DNA from: a virus
IMG/VR virus record: IMGVR_UViG_3300046616_000269
Coordinates: 1 to 64,000 of that record
DNA length: 64,000 bases
Reading direction: 5' to 3' (one strand)
Under the pieces are notes generated by a model that saw only the letters and a program-made list of their open reading frames with translations, made no database searches and had not been told where the DNA came from. Positions 56,132-64,000 of this stretch are shown here, piece after piece (the first letter of the stretch is position 1; every line of letters starts with the position of its first letter). The position numbers were made by a program, and so were the translations under genes.

Positions 56132-56570
56132 TTCGTTGGGCCTTTCGCATATCTGTCAAGGGCATCAGGCCACTGTCGGTCAGCGCCTTGGACGACGAAA
56201 CAACCACCGGCCGCATGCGCTCGAACTCGCGGCGCAGGTAGCCGAGTTCTGACTCCAGGGTGGCGATACGCGCAGCATCTGCATTGCGTACGCTCCAGGC
56301 CTCGTTTGCTGACTTCATCAGCCGCTCGTTTTCTTCGATGAGCGACTTATTCACCTTCATCAGGGCATCGACCATGCCGCCTTCGGCGCGGTCCTTGGCG
56401 GTCTCGAGTCCGTCGCGGCTGATGCGTCGGCGCAGCCACATGATGGCAAGGCCCACGATCAGCGTACCGGCCCCCACGCCGGTCGCAGTTTCGCCAGTGA
56501 TGGGAAGCGCTGGGATGGGATTCACCAGCTGCTGCTGCGTCGTCTGCTGCGCTATTGGCAGATAGGTCAC
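56124..56570 (-). CDS. Single-pass membrane protein with coiled coil
   Basis: 148 aa, GTG start (GTGA overlap with the previous gene). Residues ~25-50 (ATGVGAGTLIVGLAIMWLRR) form one membrane helix after a Pro-rich start; then a charged coiled coil (EENERLMKSANEAWSVRNAD). It could be a pinholin, antiholin or i-spanin-like regulator in the lysis cassette. Confidence 0.55.
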   Translation of the reverse strand: MTYLPIAQQTTQQQLVNPIPALPITGETATGVGAGTLIVGLAIMWLRRRISRDGLETAKDRAEGGMVDALMKVNKSLIEENERLMKSANEAWSVRNADAARIATLESELGYLRREFERMRPVVVSSSKALTDSGLMPLTDMRKAQRNE

Positions 56571-57034
56571 GCCGTCACCATTTCCCGCCGTAAACCCGTG
56601 CGGTACAGGGCCCAGCCACTTGCCACTATCAGCACCCATTCGGTTGAAGAAGTGGGTAGGAGCAGACCAAGGCTGAGATTGATGGAAAGGGTCGAGTAAA
56701 ACCATATCACGAACCCGTAGAAGTTGACCAGAATCCCAGCCCATACCCGCTCCTTTGGATCTAAGATCCTCCAATGAACACCAACCCAATGCAGGGTAAA
56801 AATAAAGACCCAAAGCCACTCACCGCGCAACGAGCCGATGTGGACGAGGTCCATCAGCGCGTAGGCGGGGCGGTCGAACAGCAGGTTGCCCTGCCATGTG
56901 TTTATGCCCAGCGTCATGGCGTAGACGCCGGATGACCATGCCAGCAGCAGCCGGACGGGTGCCGTGTCACCGGCGGCCCAGATAGTGCGGGCGACGATGA
57001 TGCACCAGCGCCGGCGCAAGGCCTCCAGAGTCAT
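56567..57034 (-). CDS. Multi-pass membrane protein, holin candidate
   Basis: 155 aa with at least three hydrophobic segments (LLLAWSSGVYAMTLGINTW; LWVFIFTLHWVGVHW; VNFYGFVIWFYSTLSINLSL). Aromatic-rich. Position before endolysin and membrane count suggest a holin or lysis-timing protein. ATGA overlap. Confidence 0.5.
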   Translation of the reverse strand: MTLEALRRRWCIIVARTIWAAGDTAPVRLLLAWSSGVYAMTLGINTWQGNLLFDRPAYALMDLVHIGSLRGEWLWVFIFTLHWVGVHWRILDPKERVWAGILVNFYGFVIWFYSTLSINLSLGLLLPTSSTEWVLIVASGWALYRTGLRREMVTA

Positions 57035-57387
57035 AGCGCCGACTCCGTGCCTTCAGGCTTGCCGGCCTGCGGCCAGGGCTCCCCAGGGGCGGGCGTAGTC
57101 ACGATGACCGGCACTTCGACGACAGCAGGCGGCATGCTCTTCTGCTTCAGTGGCCTGACGAAGAAGATGATGCCGTGCGCCACCAGCAGCACCAAGCTCT
57201 TCAGGGCAGGGGGCAAGCTGGGTAGCCCCGTCTGAATCAGGTCGGCGTGTTCGAGGACGAAGGTCGCGGCGTCGGGTCCGTAGGCGATAAGCAGAGAGGC
57301 CACGCTGGTCAGCCACGCCCAGGACTTGTAGAAGCCCTTAACGATATGCGCGTTGTACCAGGCCCAGTATTTTTCCTTCAGCGTCAT
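57031..57387 (-). CDS. Small membrane protein, holin candidate
   Basis: 118 aa. A Trp-rich start (EKYWAWYNAHIVKGFYKSWAW), two hydrophobic stretches (LTSVASLLIAYGPDAATFVL; LKSLVLLVAHGIIFFV), and a Pro-rich tail. First gene of the lysis group; class II-type holin is possible. GGAG precedes the ATG. Confidence 0.5.
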   Translation of the reverse strand: MTLKEKYWAWYNAHIVKGFYKSWAWLTSVASLLIAYGPDAATFVLEHADLIQTGLPSLPPALKSLVLLVAHGIIFFVRPLKQKSMPPAVVEVPVIVTTPAPGEPWPQAGKPEGTESAL

Positions 57388-57411
57388 GATGTGCTCCAGT
57401 AGTTGATGAAA

Positions 57412-57885
57412 TCAGCCCGGCAGATCGAAGTCAGGCAGGGTGGCGATGAGTTCTGCAGCCGTGGGCTCGTCTGCTTCACCGGCGCGGTAGCGCTCCAGCA
57501 AGTCGTAGCAAGCCGCCCAGACAAGCGAGCGCCATGCACGCAGGGCTCGGCCTTCATTCTGGAAGCGGGCGACTGCTGGTTCGTCTGCATAGCCGACCGC
57601 GGCAGCAATGCTGTCATAGCCGAAGCTCTGCGCCTTCACGTCGAGATGTCTCTGAACTGCCGCTGACAGCTTGCCGATGCGCTCATCGACGCTGATAGGC
57701 GGGGGCGGGGGCGGCTCAGCAAGCACGGGGTTGCCGTCGCTGTTGGGAACGATGACCTTGCCAGCCGACTGACCGGCCAGGAGTTCGGCATGTGCTTGTT
57801 CCGTGATTTCCACCACGTCGCCGGGCACGTTTCCGCCGTGAACTTCAGGCGTGTAAAAACCGTTTGTTGATGCGCTGTAGAACAT
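57412..57885 (-). CDS. Tail fibre assembly chaperone (Tfa-like)
   Basis: 157 aa starting MFYSASTNGFYTPEVHGG, the stereotyped opening of fibre chaperones. A Pro-rich hinge (AEPPPPPPISVDERI), then a helical C-terminal domain. It sits directly after the fibre gene at 57888, as in many phages, and should help fold or attach it. Confidence 0.7.
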   Translation of the reverse strand: MFYSASTNGFYTPEVHGGNVPGDVVEITEQAHAELLAGQSAGKVIVPNSDGNPVLAEPPPPPPISVDERIGKLSAAVQRHLDVKAQSFGYDSIAAAVGYADEPAVARFQNEGRALRAWRSLVWAACYDLLERYRAGEADEPTAAELIATLPDFDLPG

Positions 57886-57887
57886 GA

Positions 57888-58844
57888 TTAGTACCCGATT
57901 GCGATTGCGGTGTATGCCGCGTTGGAAGTTGACCCGCTGATATTTTCAAATGTCCCGATGTTCACGCCGGACGTGCTTTTGCCATTGAATGACGCAAGGT
58001 ACGCGGCGGGGTTGTCGCACATCGCTGTGACGGCGATACATGCCGTGGGGAATGCGATCGGGAAAACACGACTAACAAAAGGTGAACCGGCAGAGGCGCT
58101 GCCGTTGCCGGTAAAGAATTGAATAATCAATCCGCTTGGTAGGCGCTGCCAGCCATTGGCGCTAAGGCTTCGCCCATAGTCACCTTGACTGCCACGGGCC
58201 GATGCGGTGCCACCAGTGATAGCCCAAAATCCGCCAATCTTGGTAAACACGGCAGAATCGCCGTTGTTGAGCGTAACGGTACTGAGCGCCGCGCTGCCGC
58301 TCAAAAATTGGTCTGCGCCATTTCCGTCAATCACCACACCATCAACGGTCGCCATCATGGAAAACGACGATCCGAAGTTTACGGCCGACAATGCGGGCAA
58401 ACCATAGGTGCCCGCAGCTTGGATGTAGAACGCGCCACCAACGTCCGTCACGGCAAAGTTACCAACAATGCTAATGGGCTGGCCGAATTGGTAATTGCCG
58501 ATTGCGCGCTGCACAAATGCCGTAGTAGCAGGCAACGTGGTGGCGTTAAACTGCGGAGCCGTGGCGAAGATATTGGCAGCACTCAATGTCGCCTTAAAGA
58601 TAGTCGCAATCTGCGCCGGCGTCAGCGTATCGACCAGGTCCGTGCCCTGGCTGTCCGCCATCAGCTGCGACAGACCTGCTGCAATGAGTGATGCCTGCCG
58701 CAGGGCCTTGTTGACTAGCTTGCTGCGTGCCGTACCGGGTTGGTTGCCGTTCGTTCGCTGGCTGTCGGCGGCGTACTCGGTGTCCGTCAGCAAGTTGGTG
58801 CCGATGTCAGTCGGCGAGAAGGTGAGAATCTTATTGGCTGCCAT
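57888..58844 (-). CDS. Tail fibre protein (gp53-like C-terminus)
   Basis: 318 aa. The N-terminus (KILTFSPTDIGTNLLTDTEY) is an attachment domain; the centre is a small-residue-rich shaft; the last ~80 residues (QRLPSGLIIQFFTGNGSASA, then FPIAFPTACIAVTA) match the gp53-like C-terminal domain of fibres. Codon use is AT-richer than in neighbours, typical of exchanged host-range genes. Binds the primary receptor, by inference. Confidence 0.75.
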   Translation of the reverse strand: MAANKILTFSPTDIGTNLLTDTEYAADSQRTNGNQPGTARSKLVNKALRQASLIAAGLSQLMADSQGTDLVDTLTPAQIATIFKATLSAANIFATAPQFNATTLPATTAFVQRAIGNYQFGQPISIVGNFAVTDVGGAFYIQAAGTYGLPALSAVNFGSSFSMMATVDGVVIDGNGADQFLSGSAALSTVTLNNGDSAVFTKIGGFWAITGGTASARGSQGDYGRSLSANGWQRLPSGLIIQFFTGNGSASAGSPFVSRVFPIAFPTACIAVTAMCDNPAAYLASFNGKSTSGVNIGTFENISGSTSNAAYTAIAIGY

Positions 58845-58859
58845 GATGTCTTTCAGTGG

Positions 58860-59522
58860 TTAAATTTCAACTGCCCAGCGCCCGATGTCCCAGCCCTGCA
58901 GCGTCACGCTGTCAGAGTCCCAGGCGAAGAGAGTGCCAACAGTTGGTGGATAGTTGTAGAAGGCAATGCGAACTCCTTCCGGCTTCAGCGGGAAGAAGCC
59001 AGATGTGAGCAGAGCGATCTGGATAGCCGTTAGCGATGGCCCCGTGAAGTTGATCGCCATACTCATGTCCTGGTTGTCCTGGACCACGATGTTCTGGCCG
59101 GTGTCGGCAAACACTATATTCCATACGCGCTCGGCATCAGCGATGGTTCCGTCCCAGCTGTTGGCGGCGATCTTGGCAAGGATGATCTGCCGGTAGGCAT
59201 CATCTGGTAAGACGCTGATGCCCGTGTCTGGATCAAACTCGCCTTTCCAAGTGCCTGAATCCCAGCCGACCAGATCGGTGCTGTCCCAGGCGAAGTAGAC
59301 GCCGGTCAGCTCGACGTTCAGGCGCCTGCCGATGCCCACCCACAGGCCTATGGCGTCCAGCTGCACGCCAACAGCCTGTGACAGATCGAAGTTGTCGGAT
59401 AGCGCGGCCACTGCGTTCCCAGTCTGGGCGACGGCGTCCGTCAGGGTCCGGACGGTTTCGACGAAAAGGGGCTTGTCGGCGTGCTGGCTGGTGATGAGTA
59501 AGATGTAGTCATCTGCTGTCAT
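58860..59522 (-). CDS. DUF2612 baseplate-associated protein
   Basis: 220 aa. Blocks include GVQLDAIGLWVGIGRRL, FAWDSTDLVGWDSGTWKGEF and LFAWDSDSVTLQGWDIG, giving repeated Trp-Asp motifs typical of DUF2612. Located between baseplate J and the fibre; it likely joins fibre to baseplate. Overlaps gpJ by 4 bases. Confidence 0.8.
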   Translation of the reverse strand: MTADDYILLITSQHADKPLFVETVRTLTDAVAQTGNAVAALSDNFDLSQAVGVQLDAIGLWVGIGRRLNVELTGVYFAWDSTDLVGWDSGTWKGEFDPDTGISVLPDDAYRQIILAKIAANSWDGTIADAERVWNIVFADTGQNIVVQDNQDMSMAINFTGPSLTAIQIALLTSGFFPLKPEGVRIAFYNYPPTVGTLFAWDSDSVTLQGWDIGRWAVEI

Positions 59523-60706
59523 GGCGCCGCCGTCAGAGCAATGTTTGCCACCAAGCTGGTCGCCATCTCATTGAAGGCGATGGGTACATCAGCGCTTGCG
59601 ACTGCAGCAGGGTTGATGCTGATCTGCAGGACGTTGACTTCAAAGGTCTCCGAACCAATGGCGCCGAAGAACTGAGCCGGCATGTAGAGCCTGCCAAGGT
59701 CGACCCGCTTGCCGATTCCCAGCGCGTTGATGTAGGCTGCCACAGATGCCTTGATCTGCTCGCCGATGGCGGTCGTATAGCCTGGGTAGGTCTTGACCGT
59801 GATGGCTACCTTGATCGGCACAAACGTCGGGATGAAGTAGCGGATGCTGTAATTGATGCCGCCGCTACCCACGACTGTGACGACCGTCGTCCCATGCGTG
59901 TAGGCGCCCGGCGTCTTCTTCGGCAGGATGGTGTCGCCGATCTGCTGGCTGTCACCGCCAAGGACCACCAAGGCGATGCTGTGCTCTGGCAGGCCATTGG
60001 AATCCGTCGCGTTGGTATCGTTCTCGTAGGCCTTGACCTGCGTCACGCCGGGAAGGGCTGCAACGGCCCCCACAATCCCATCCAAGACCGTCCGGCTGGG
60101 CAGGGCCGTGCTAAACGTCTGGCGGCGCCGTAGGGTGGCGTCTGACTCGACTGGCGCGCCCGGCGCCGCTGCGCTGATATTCGTCGTCGTCTGCCAGCCC
60201 TGCTGCGGATTGGCGATCGTTGTCAAGGTCCCGATGCCTGCGGTGATGGCGCCATCCTTTTCGGCGGTCGCCGTGACGTCGACTTGGCCGGCGCCTGGGA
60301 TGGTGACTGCAGCAGGCAGCAGCCAGCGGTTGCCCTGGGCGTCTGCGACGATGCCGTTCATGATCGTCGTCCCGATGACCCCAACGACGCGCTGCAGCAC
60401 CGAACCGCGGCTGGCGATGGCGCGGCTGATGCCGTTCAGCTTGACGTTGTTGCTGAGTGCGCGGCCCGTTGATGTGGCCGGGCTGAAGCTGTTGTAGACG
60501 GCGATGGCAACGTCATTGCTGTCACTGATGGCCTTGGCAAAGACGGCAAGCAGCTGGCCGTCCTGGCTATCGGGCTCGATGTAGGCATCGCTGCCGTAGA
60601 TGGATTGAAAGCTGGCCTGCAGTGACTGCAGGATGTCGGAGTAGGGCGGCGCCGTGATGCCGTTGGCGTCGACGGTGGCGGCCAGGGTTGCAAGTGGGAA
60701 TGGCAT
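59519..60706 (-). CDS. Baseplate J-like protein
   Basis: 395 aa. The J/gp6 family layout is present: start ITAPPYSDILQSLQASFQSI, YGSDAYIEPDSQDGQLLAVF, GTGRALSNNVKLNGI-type middle, GNRWLLPAAVTIPGAGQVDV and LPSRTVLDGIVGAVAALPG. It builds the wedge ring of contractile baseplates. Confidence 0.9.
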   Translation of the reverse strand: MPFPLATLAATVDANGITAPPYSDILQSLQASFQSIYGSDAYIEPDSQDGQLLAVFAKAISDSNDVAIAVYNSFSPATSTGRALSNNVKLNGISRAIASRGSVLQRVVGVIGTTIMNGIVADAQGNRWLLPAAVTIPGAGQVDVTATAEKDGAITAGIGTLTTIANPQQGWQTTTNISAAAPGAPVESDATLRRRQTFSTALPSRTVLDGIVGAVAALPGVTQVKAYENDTNATDSNGLPEHSIALVVLGGDSQQIGDTILPKKTPGAYTHGTTVVTVVGSGGINYSIRYFIPTFVPIKVAITVKTYPGYTTAIGEQIKASVAAYINALGIGKRVDLGRLYMPAQFFGAIGSETFEVNVLQISINPAAVASADVPIAFNEMATSLVANIALTAAP

Positions 60707-60707
60707 G

Positions 60708-61049
60708 TCAAAGGGCCTCGTTTATTTCCGCGATTCCGTAGATGGTGTCAATGCGAGCGCTGACGTTGAAGGCGCGGTCTGTTATGGTGCTGACGTAGGA
60801 AACCAAGGACTTGACCCCCAGCGTCTGCAGGATGCGGCGCTGGATCTCGCGGTCGCGGGTCGGCGCCGTTCCGTAGCCCAGAATCTTGTCCTTGTCCAGG
60901 CCCAGGCGACTGTCTAGGAACCACTCGCCGCGGTAGAGCCGCAGCCGCGTTAGCACGGCCTGGGCGACCGTCTCGGGTGAGTTGGATAGGAAGGCGCTGG
61001 ACCCGTTGAATTGGTAGTCGCCTTCCGGCGTCATCTTGCGGTATCTCAT
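60708..61049 (-). CDS. Baseplate wedge protein, gp25/W-like
   Basis: 113 aa. LRLYRGEWFLDSRLGLDKDK with the E-W-F motif and RDREIQRRILQTLGVKSL are typical of gp25/W-like proteins that initiate sheath assembly. Short but complete; contractile tail inferred from it together with J. Confidence 0.8.
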   Translation of the reverse strand: MRYRKMTPEGDYQFNGSSAFLSNSPETVAQAVLTRLRLYRGEWFLDSRLGLDKDKILGYGTAPTRDREIQRRILQTLGVKSLVSYVSTITDRAFNVSARIDTIYGIAEINEAL

Positions 61050-61684
61050 GGAAGGCCCCCGGTGTTGGCGCCGCCTGTCTGGACGCCGGTGTGGACGTGC
61101 GTCGCATAAGGGATGCCGTTGATGATCAGCGTGCCGGTGATGCGGACAATAGGCGCCGCTACGGTCACTTCTGCGGCTGCCGTCAGATTCACGTTGCCGG
61201 CAGGCGTCACTTCGACCTTGGTCGTGCCCGCGGTTGTCCGCAGCTGGGCGCCGGCGTTGCTGAGCCCAGGCATGACGCGCGGCAGGCTGGCGATACCGAC
61301 AAGGGCAAAGCCGTCGCTTAGGTCATGCATGCGCAGGTCCGGCTGCTCTTGGATGCCGCCCATCTTCCACCAGTTGTCGATGCAGCGGTCAGCGAACATG
61401 ACAAGGGCTTCATCACCCTTGACGACCGGGAAGGTCAGGGCGACGCCGCCGCCGGCTGGGAAGATGACGGGGCAGTCAACGAGTAGCGGCAGTTCGACCC
61501 AGCTGAAGGCCCCGCGCTGGCTCTGAACCCTGGCCTTGATGGCGGGCTTGATGCTGCAAGTCTGCTTGGTCGAGTCGTAGGATTCGATGATGCCGGGCAG
61601 CGTCGTCCAAAGGGTTGACGCCAGTTCCTGCTGAACCGCCCGCATGGCTGTTTGCGGGTCGCCTGCCCGTTCGCGTCTATCCAT
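61046..61684 (-). CDS. Baseplate spike, gp138-N-like
   Basis: 212 aa. DSTKQTCSIKPAIKARVQSQ and LVDCPVIFPAGGGVALTFP are the OB-fold spike signature; a C-terminal beta segment (TKVEVTPAGNVNLTAAAEVT) ends with a Thr/Gly-rich tip. It forms the membrane-piercing spike. ATGA overlap with the gp25-like gene. Confidence 0.8.
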   Translation of the reverse strand: MDRRERAGDPQTAMRAVQQELASTLWTTLPGIIESYDSTKQTCSIKPAIKARVQSQRGAFSWVELPLLVDCPVIFPAGGGVALTFPVVKGDEALVMFADRCIDNWWKMGGIQEQPDLRMHDLSDGFALVGIASLPRVMPGLSNAGAQLRTTAGTTKVEVTPAGNVNLTAAAEVTVAAPIVRITGTLIINGIPYATHVHTGVQTGGANTGGLP

Positions 61685-62627
61685 AGGGTTTGACCTTCAT
61701 TGTGACCGGGTCGACTGCCAAGCAGATCAGGTCGGTGTAGTATTCGACGCCGCGCGTATCGCCGGTATGCTCGGCGACATAGACGCGGTAGAGGCCGTCA
61801 GCGGTTATGGTCGCCAGCATCTGCACGCCGGCGTAGCGGTCGTAGGCCAGCTGGGCGCCTTCGATCTCAGAGCCGCGAGCCGCCACCGTCTGGTTGATGC
61901 TCTTGTTATCGATCTTGACAAGGCCACCAACGACGATCTTCGGGTTGATAAGGACCCGCGCCCGCAGCCCGGCTTCCGTCTGCTCGGCGCGGCCTATCAG
62001 CCCGGTCTCGGCTGTCAGGACGACGGCTTCACCAGGTAGGTAATCTTCCAGCGGCACGATGTTGACCTTGCCACCCGTGATGGTCCATGTGGCGCCGGCT
62101 GCATTCGACTCAGCGCGTAGGGCAGCACGGGCCAGCCCGAACAGCACCTTACCACGTGGCAGCACGCCGCCTGTCGGCGGAATCAGGTTCTTGCCAGCCG
62201 TAACGCCGTTGGGATTCATGGCCTTGATCGCGGCGGCTAGGCGCTCGGTTCGAGTGCTGCCGGCTGCCAGGGTCTGGTTGACCATGGACCAGTTGTAGGC
62301 GATGTCGCCATCAGCTGCCAGGATGTCAAGGTAGCTGTTGATGCCGTCCGGCTCCTTGCCGATCCGATACTGCTTGACGGTGCCGCTGAAGATGACGCCG
62401 AAGGCCGAGCCGTCGTAGCCAGCCTGCAGGACCACCTTGCTGAACTCGCCGCGGATTTTCTTCACCGTGTCTTCGGCAAGATTCCATACGCGGATGGCGC
62501 AGTTGTCGGGCGACTCTTCATCCGACTGCTGGCTGCGGAATCGAAAGTGCATGGCACTCAGGTCCAGCGCCTTTTCGCCTTCCACCAGCAGCAGCGATAC
62601 GCGGCGGCCGAACTGCTTGTTTTCCAT
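61677..62627 (-). CDS. Baseplate hub protein
   Basis: 316 aa. Starts MENKQFGRRVSLLLVEG; repeated strands such as ISLDILAADGDIAYNW-type and QYRIGKEPDGINSYL. Typical gpD/gp27-like hub between tape measure side and spike. Assigned from layout and neighbours. Confidence 0.7.
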   Translation of the reverse strand: MENKQFGRRVSLLLVEGEKALDLSAMHFRFRSQQSDEESPDNCAIRVWNLAEDTVKKIRGEFSKVVLQAGYDGSAFGVIFSGTVKQYRIGKEPDGINSYLDILAADGDIAYNWSMVNQTLAAGSTRTERLAAAIKAMNPNGVTAGKNLIPPTGGVLPRGKVLFGLARAALRAESNAAGATWTITGGKVNIVPLEDYLPGEAVVLTAETGLIGRAEQTEAGLRARVLINPKIVVGGLVKIDNKSINQTVAARGSEIEGAQLAYDRYAGVQMLATITADGLYRVYVAEHTGDTRGVEYYTDLICLAVDPVTMKVKPYG

Positions 62628-62628
62628 G

Positions 62629-62940
62629 TTAGGGCTCCGTTACGAAATACAGGCGGCCGGTGATGCCCAGGTTGTCGAAGGTCGGCACGGCATCGGCATC
62701 GAAGTCCGTCTGCACCAGAAGGGCGCCTGTGAAGCCCAGATGCGCGTAGGGCTCCAGCAGGTCCAGGCCCGTCACCAGGGGGATGCCGTTGACGATGGGC
62801 AGCCGGTCTTCATCGGCGATGTCCAGCACCCAGCAGGCGCTCGCGCGGTTCCAGGCCAGGGTCATGTAGTAGTCGATGCCACCCAGCTGAATCGTGAAGC
62901 TCTGGGGCTCTGGCGTCAGCGGAATCTCATACGGCGTCAT
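62629..62940 (-). CDS. Baseplate plug protein (DUF6983-like)
   Basis: 103 aa. IPLTPEPQSFTIQLGGIDYY and NRASACWVLDIADEDRLPIV are characteristic of the small beta-sandwich plug between Dit-like and hub proteins. The position agrees. ATGA overlap with the next upstream gene. Confidence 0.75.
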   Translation of the reverse strand: MTPYEIPLTPEPQSFTIQLGGIDYYMTLAWNRASACWVLDIADEDRLPIVNGIPLVTGLDLLEPYAHLGFTGALLVQTDFDADAVPTFDNLGITGRLYFVTEP

Positions 62941-63620
62941 AGCGGCACCCCGACGAGCTTGGTGAGCGCCTTAACAGGGAAGCTCTGCGCGCCCGCGATG
63001 GCGTTGAAGACCGGCGCAGGAATCAGGCTCTTGACGCCCTTGCTGACTGGCGACTGAGTGGCAGCCGGGTCGGCTTGACTGGCGGCAGGGGCAGCCACAG
63101 TTGCGATCTGCACGCTGACCATCAGCACTTCGCGGCAGACCGCCGTCACGGCCAAGGTGTTCTCGTTCTCCTTGTCCGTCACGATGCGCAGGCTCTGCAC
63201 CAGCATGTTGCTGTAGATACGCTTGCCGGTCTGGATCTCGAACGGGATGCGCGAGCGTTGCAGGTCCAGCAGGCTCTTATACATGGCCTGCACCTGGCTT
63301 TCGCTGTTGCCGCTGAATAGCGACGTGATGCCGTTGATGGTGCCGGTCACGGCGCCCAGCAGGCCGGCCACCAGCCCCGATGCGGTGGGGCTATTGCTCC
63401 AGCCGCATCGAATCGTGACCTCGGACGGCTTCATGTAGGCGTGGTCGCTGATGCGCGCCCCGGTCTCGACTGGGTGGTCGGTGATGACCAGCTCATCGAC
63501 ATGGGTCTCTTCAAACACGACCTGTGCCGTGAAGCCGCCGATAGAGCGTTGCGGCCGAACCTGGATGGACTGCAGGCCCAGCTGCAAGGCTGCGGTTACG
63601 TATCCAGAGAATGCTGACAT
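62937..63620 (-). CDS. Dit-like/baseplate protein
   Basis: 227 aa. QSIQVRPQRSIGGFTAQVVF and ETHVDELVITDHPVE match the N-terminal domain of Dit-like tail proteins (FAM-type); the C-terminus is Ala/Val-rich and poorly conserved. It connects tube and baseplate. It follows the tape measure by zero bases (TAA-ATG). Confidence 0.7.
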   Translation of the reverse strand: MSAFSGYVTAALQLGLQSIQVRPQRSIGGFTAQVVFEETHVDELVITDHPVETGARISDHAYMKPSEVTIRCGWSNSPTASGLVAGLLGAVTGTINGITSLFSGNSESQVQAMYKSLLDLQRSRIPFEIQTGKRIYSNMLVQSLRIVTDKENENTLAVTAVCREVLMVSVQIATVAAPAASQADPAATQSPVSKGVKSLIPAPVFNAIAGAQSFPVKALTKLVGVPL

Positions 63621-64000
63621 TTATTGCACCTTTGGCGTGAAGTTGCGGATGGCGTCGGCGTTGACGTCTTCCATGGCCGACTGAACGGCGCGGGCTGATT
63701 CCTGCGGCTGCGCGGCGCCGGTGACCGTGATGTTGTTCGTCTGGTTCAGCTGGGGCGGCGCCACCTTCTCGATGTACTTCCGCGTTTCCTCTGGCGCCGC
63801 GCCAAGCCCGTAGCGGTCCAAGTTGCCGGGTCCCCAGTTGAAGGCGGCTGCAGCCTTGGCGGCGTCACCGTCATACTTCTTCAGCAGGTCGGCGTAATAC
63901 TTGGCCGCGCCTTCCGCAGACTGGGCCAAGTCGTTGGGGTCCTTCACCCCATACTGCTTGGCGGTAGGGTCCATGAACTGGAAGTGGCCTTTGGCACCGG
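63621..64000 (-). CDS. Tape measure protein, C-terminal end (partial)
   Basis: At least 126 aa, open at the right edge. GAKGHFQFMDPTAKQYGV, YYADLLKKYDGDAAKAA and AFNWGPGNLDRYG match the C-terminal part of a soluble lytic transglycosylase (SLT) domain found at the end of phage tape measures; the catalytic Glu would be outside the window. The last residues (VQSAMEDVNADAIRNFTPKV) are helical. It helps cell-wall penetration. Transcription continues leftward into the baseplate genes. Confidence 0.8.
   Translation of the reverse strand, partial: GAKGHFQFMDPTAKQYGVKDPNDLAQSAEGAAKYYADLLKKYDGDAAKAAAAFNWGPGNLDRYGLGAAPEETRKYIEKVAPPQLNQTNNITVTGAAQPQESARAVQSAMEDVNADAIRNFTPKVQ

Noticed and set aside
1-64000. 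CRISPR array, IS element or integrase/att site
   Set aside because: No regularly spaced repeats, no transposase or integrase motifs and no tRNA-like attachment sequence were found.

Overview
The window is one continuous piece of a double-stranded DNA tailed phage (Caudoviricetes), not host chromosome: there are no rRNA, ribosomal or metabolic operons, and no tRNA was seen. Coding density is very high, genes overlap by a few bases almost throughout (ATGA, GTGA, TAATG), and the base composition is GC-rich. An embedded Rz/Rz1 spanin pair and a GH19-type endolysin point to a Gram-negative host. A protein with a PEP-CTERM-like tail hints at a proteobacterial, perhaps betaproteobacterial, host, but that is a guess. 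Baseplate J-like, gp25/W-like, gp138-like spike, DUF2612 and Dit-like proteins imply a contractile tail (myovirus), although sheath and tube genes lie outside the window. No integrase or prophage repressor was recognised.

Layout. (1) 1-23901, minus strand, read right to left: an HTH gene and a run of small early-type genes (ParB-like, DUF932, GIY-YIG endonuclease, QueD, Nudix), then a fibre/adhesion locus (10.1-14.2 kb), terminase, and head genes (portal, Mu F-like, DUF2213 protease/scaffold candidate, cement protein, major capsid protein at the left end). (2) 24006-54994, plus strand: DNA metabolism. It starts with QueE and carries a flap exonuclease, DnaB-type helicase, SNF2-type helicase, primase, a sigma-like factor, QueC, FolE, DpdA, a deoxyribosyltransferase-like protein, sliding clamp, family A polymerase with a UDG-like N-terminus, clamp loader, SSB, RecA/UvsX, RuvC-like resolvase and Mre11/Rad50, ending in a string of small unknown genes. 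(3) 54963-64000, minus strand: lysis cassette, tail fibre and chaperone, baseplate, and the C-terminus of the tape measure at the right edge. Because tape measure (right edge) and capsid (left edge) are both read leftward, the missing tail genes should lie between the two window edges of a circular or circularly permuted genome.

How it works together. FolE, QueD, QueE and QueC form a full route from GTP to preQ0 (7-cyano-7-deazaguanine), and DpdA is the transglycosylase that would exchange guanine in DNA for a 7-deazaguanine. The phage therefore probably protects its genome from restriction by hypermodification. The QueC and QueD copies both lack residues that bind zinc in the classic enzymes, which makes the exact end product uncertain. 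Replication looks nearly self-sufficient, with the phage's own clamp and loader paired unusually with a Pol I-type polymerase. Recombination (RecA-like, SSB, Mre11/Rad50, RuvC) probably supports replication and packaging. Two near-identical promoter/operator-like elements at 19.85 and 22.5 kb, and a shared 14-mer at 23.94 and 30.22 kb, suggest coordinated early transcription. A 528-base gap at 14748-15275 holds a structured-RNA candidate and two leftward terminators.
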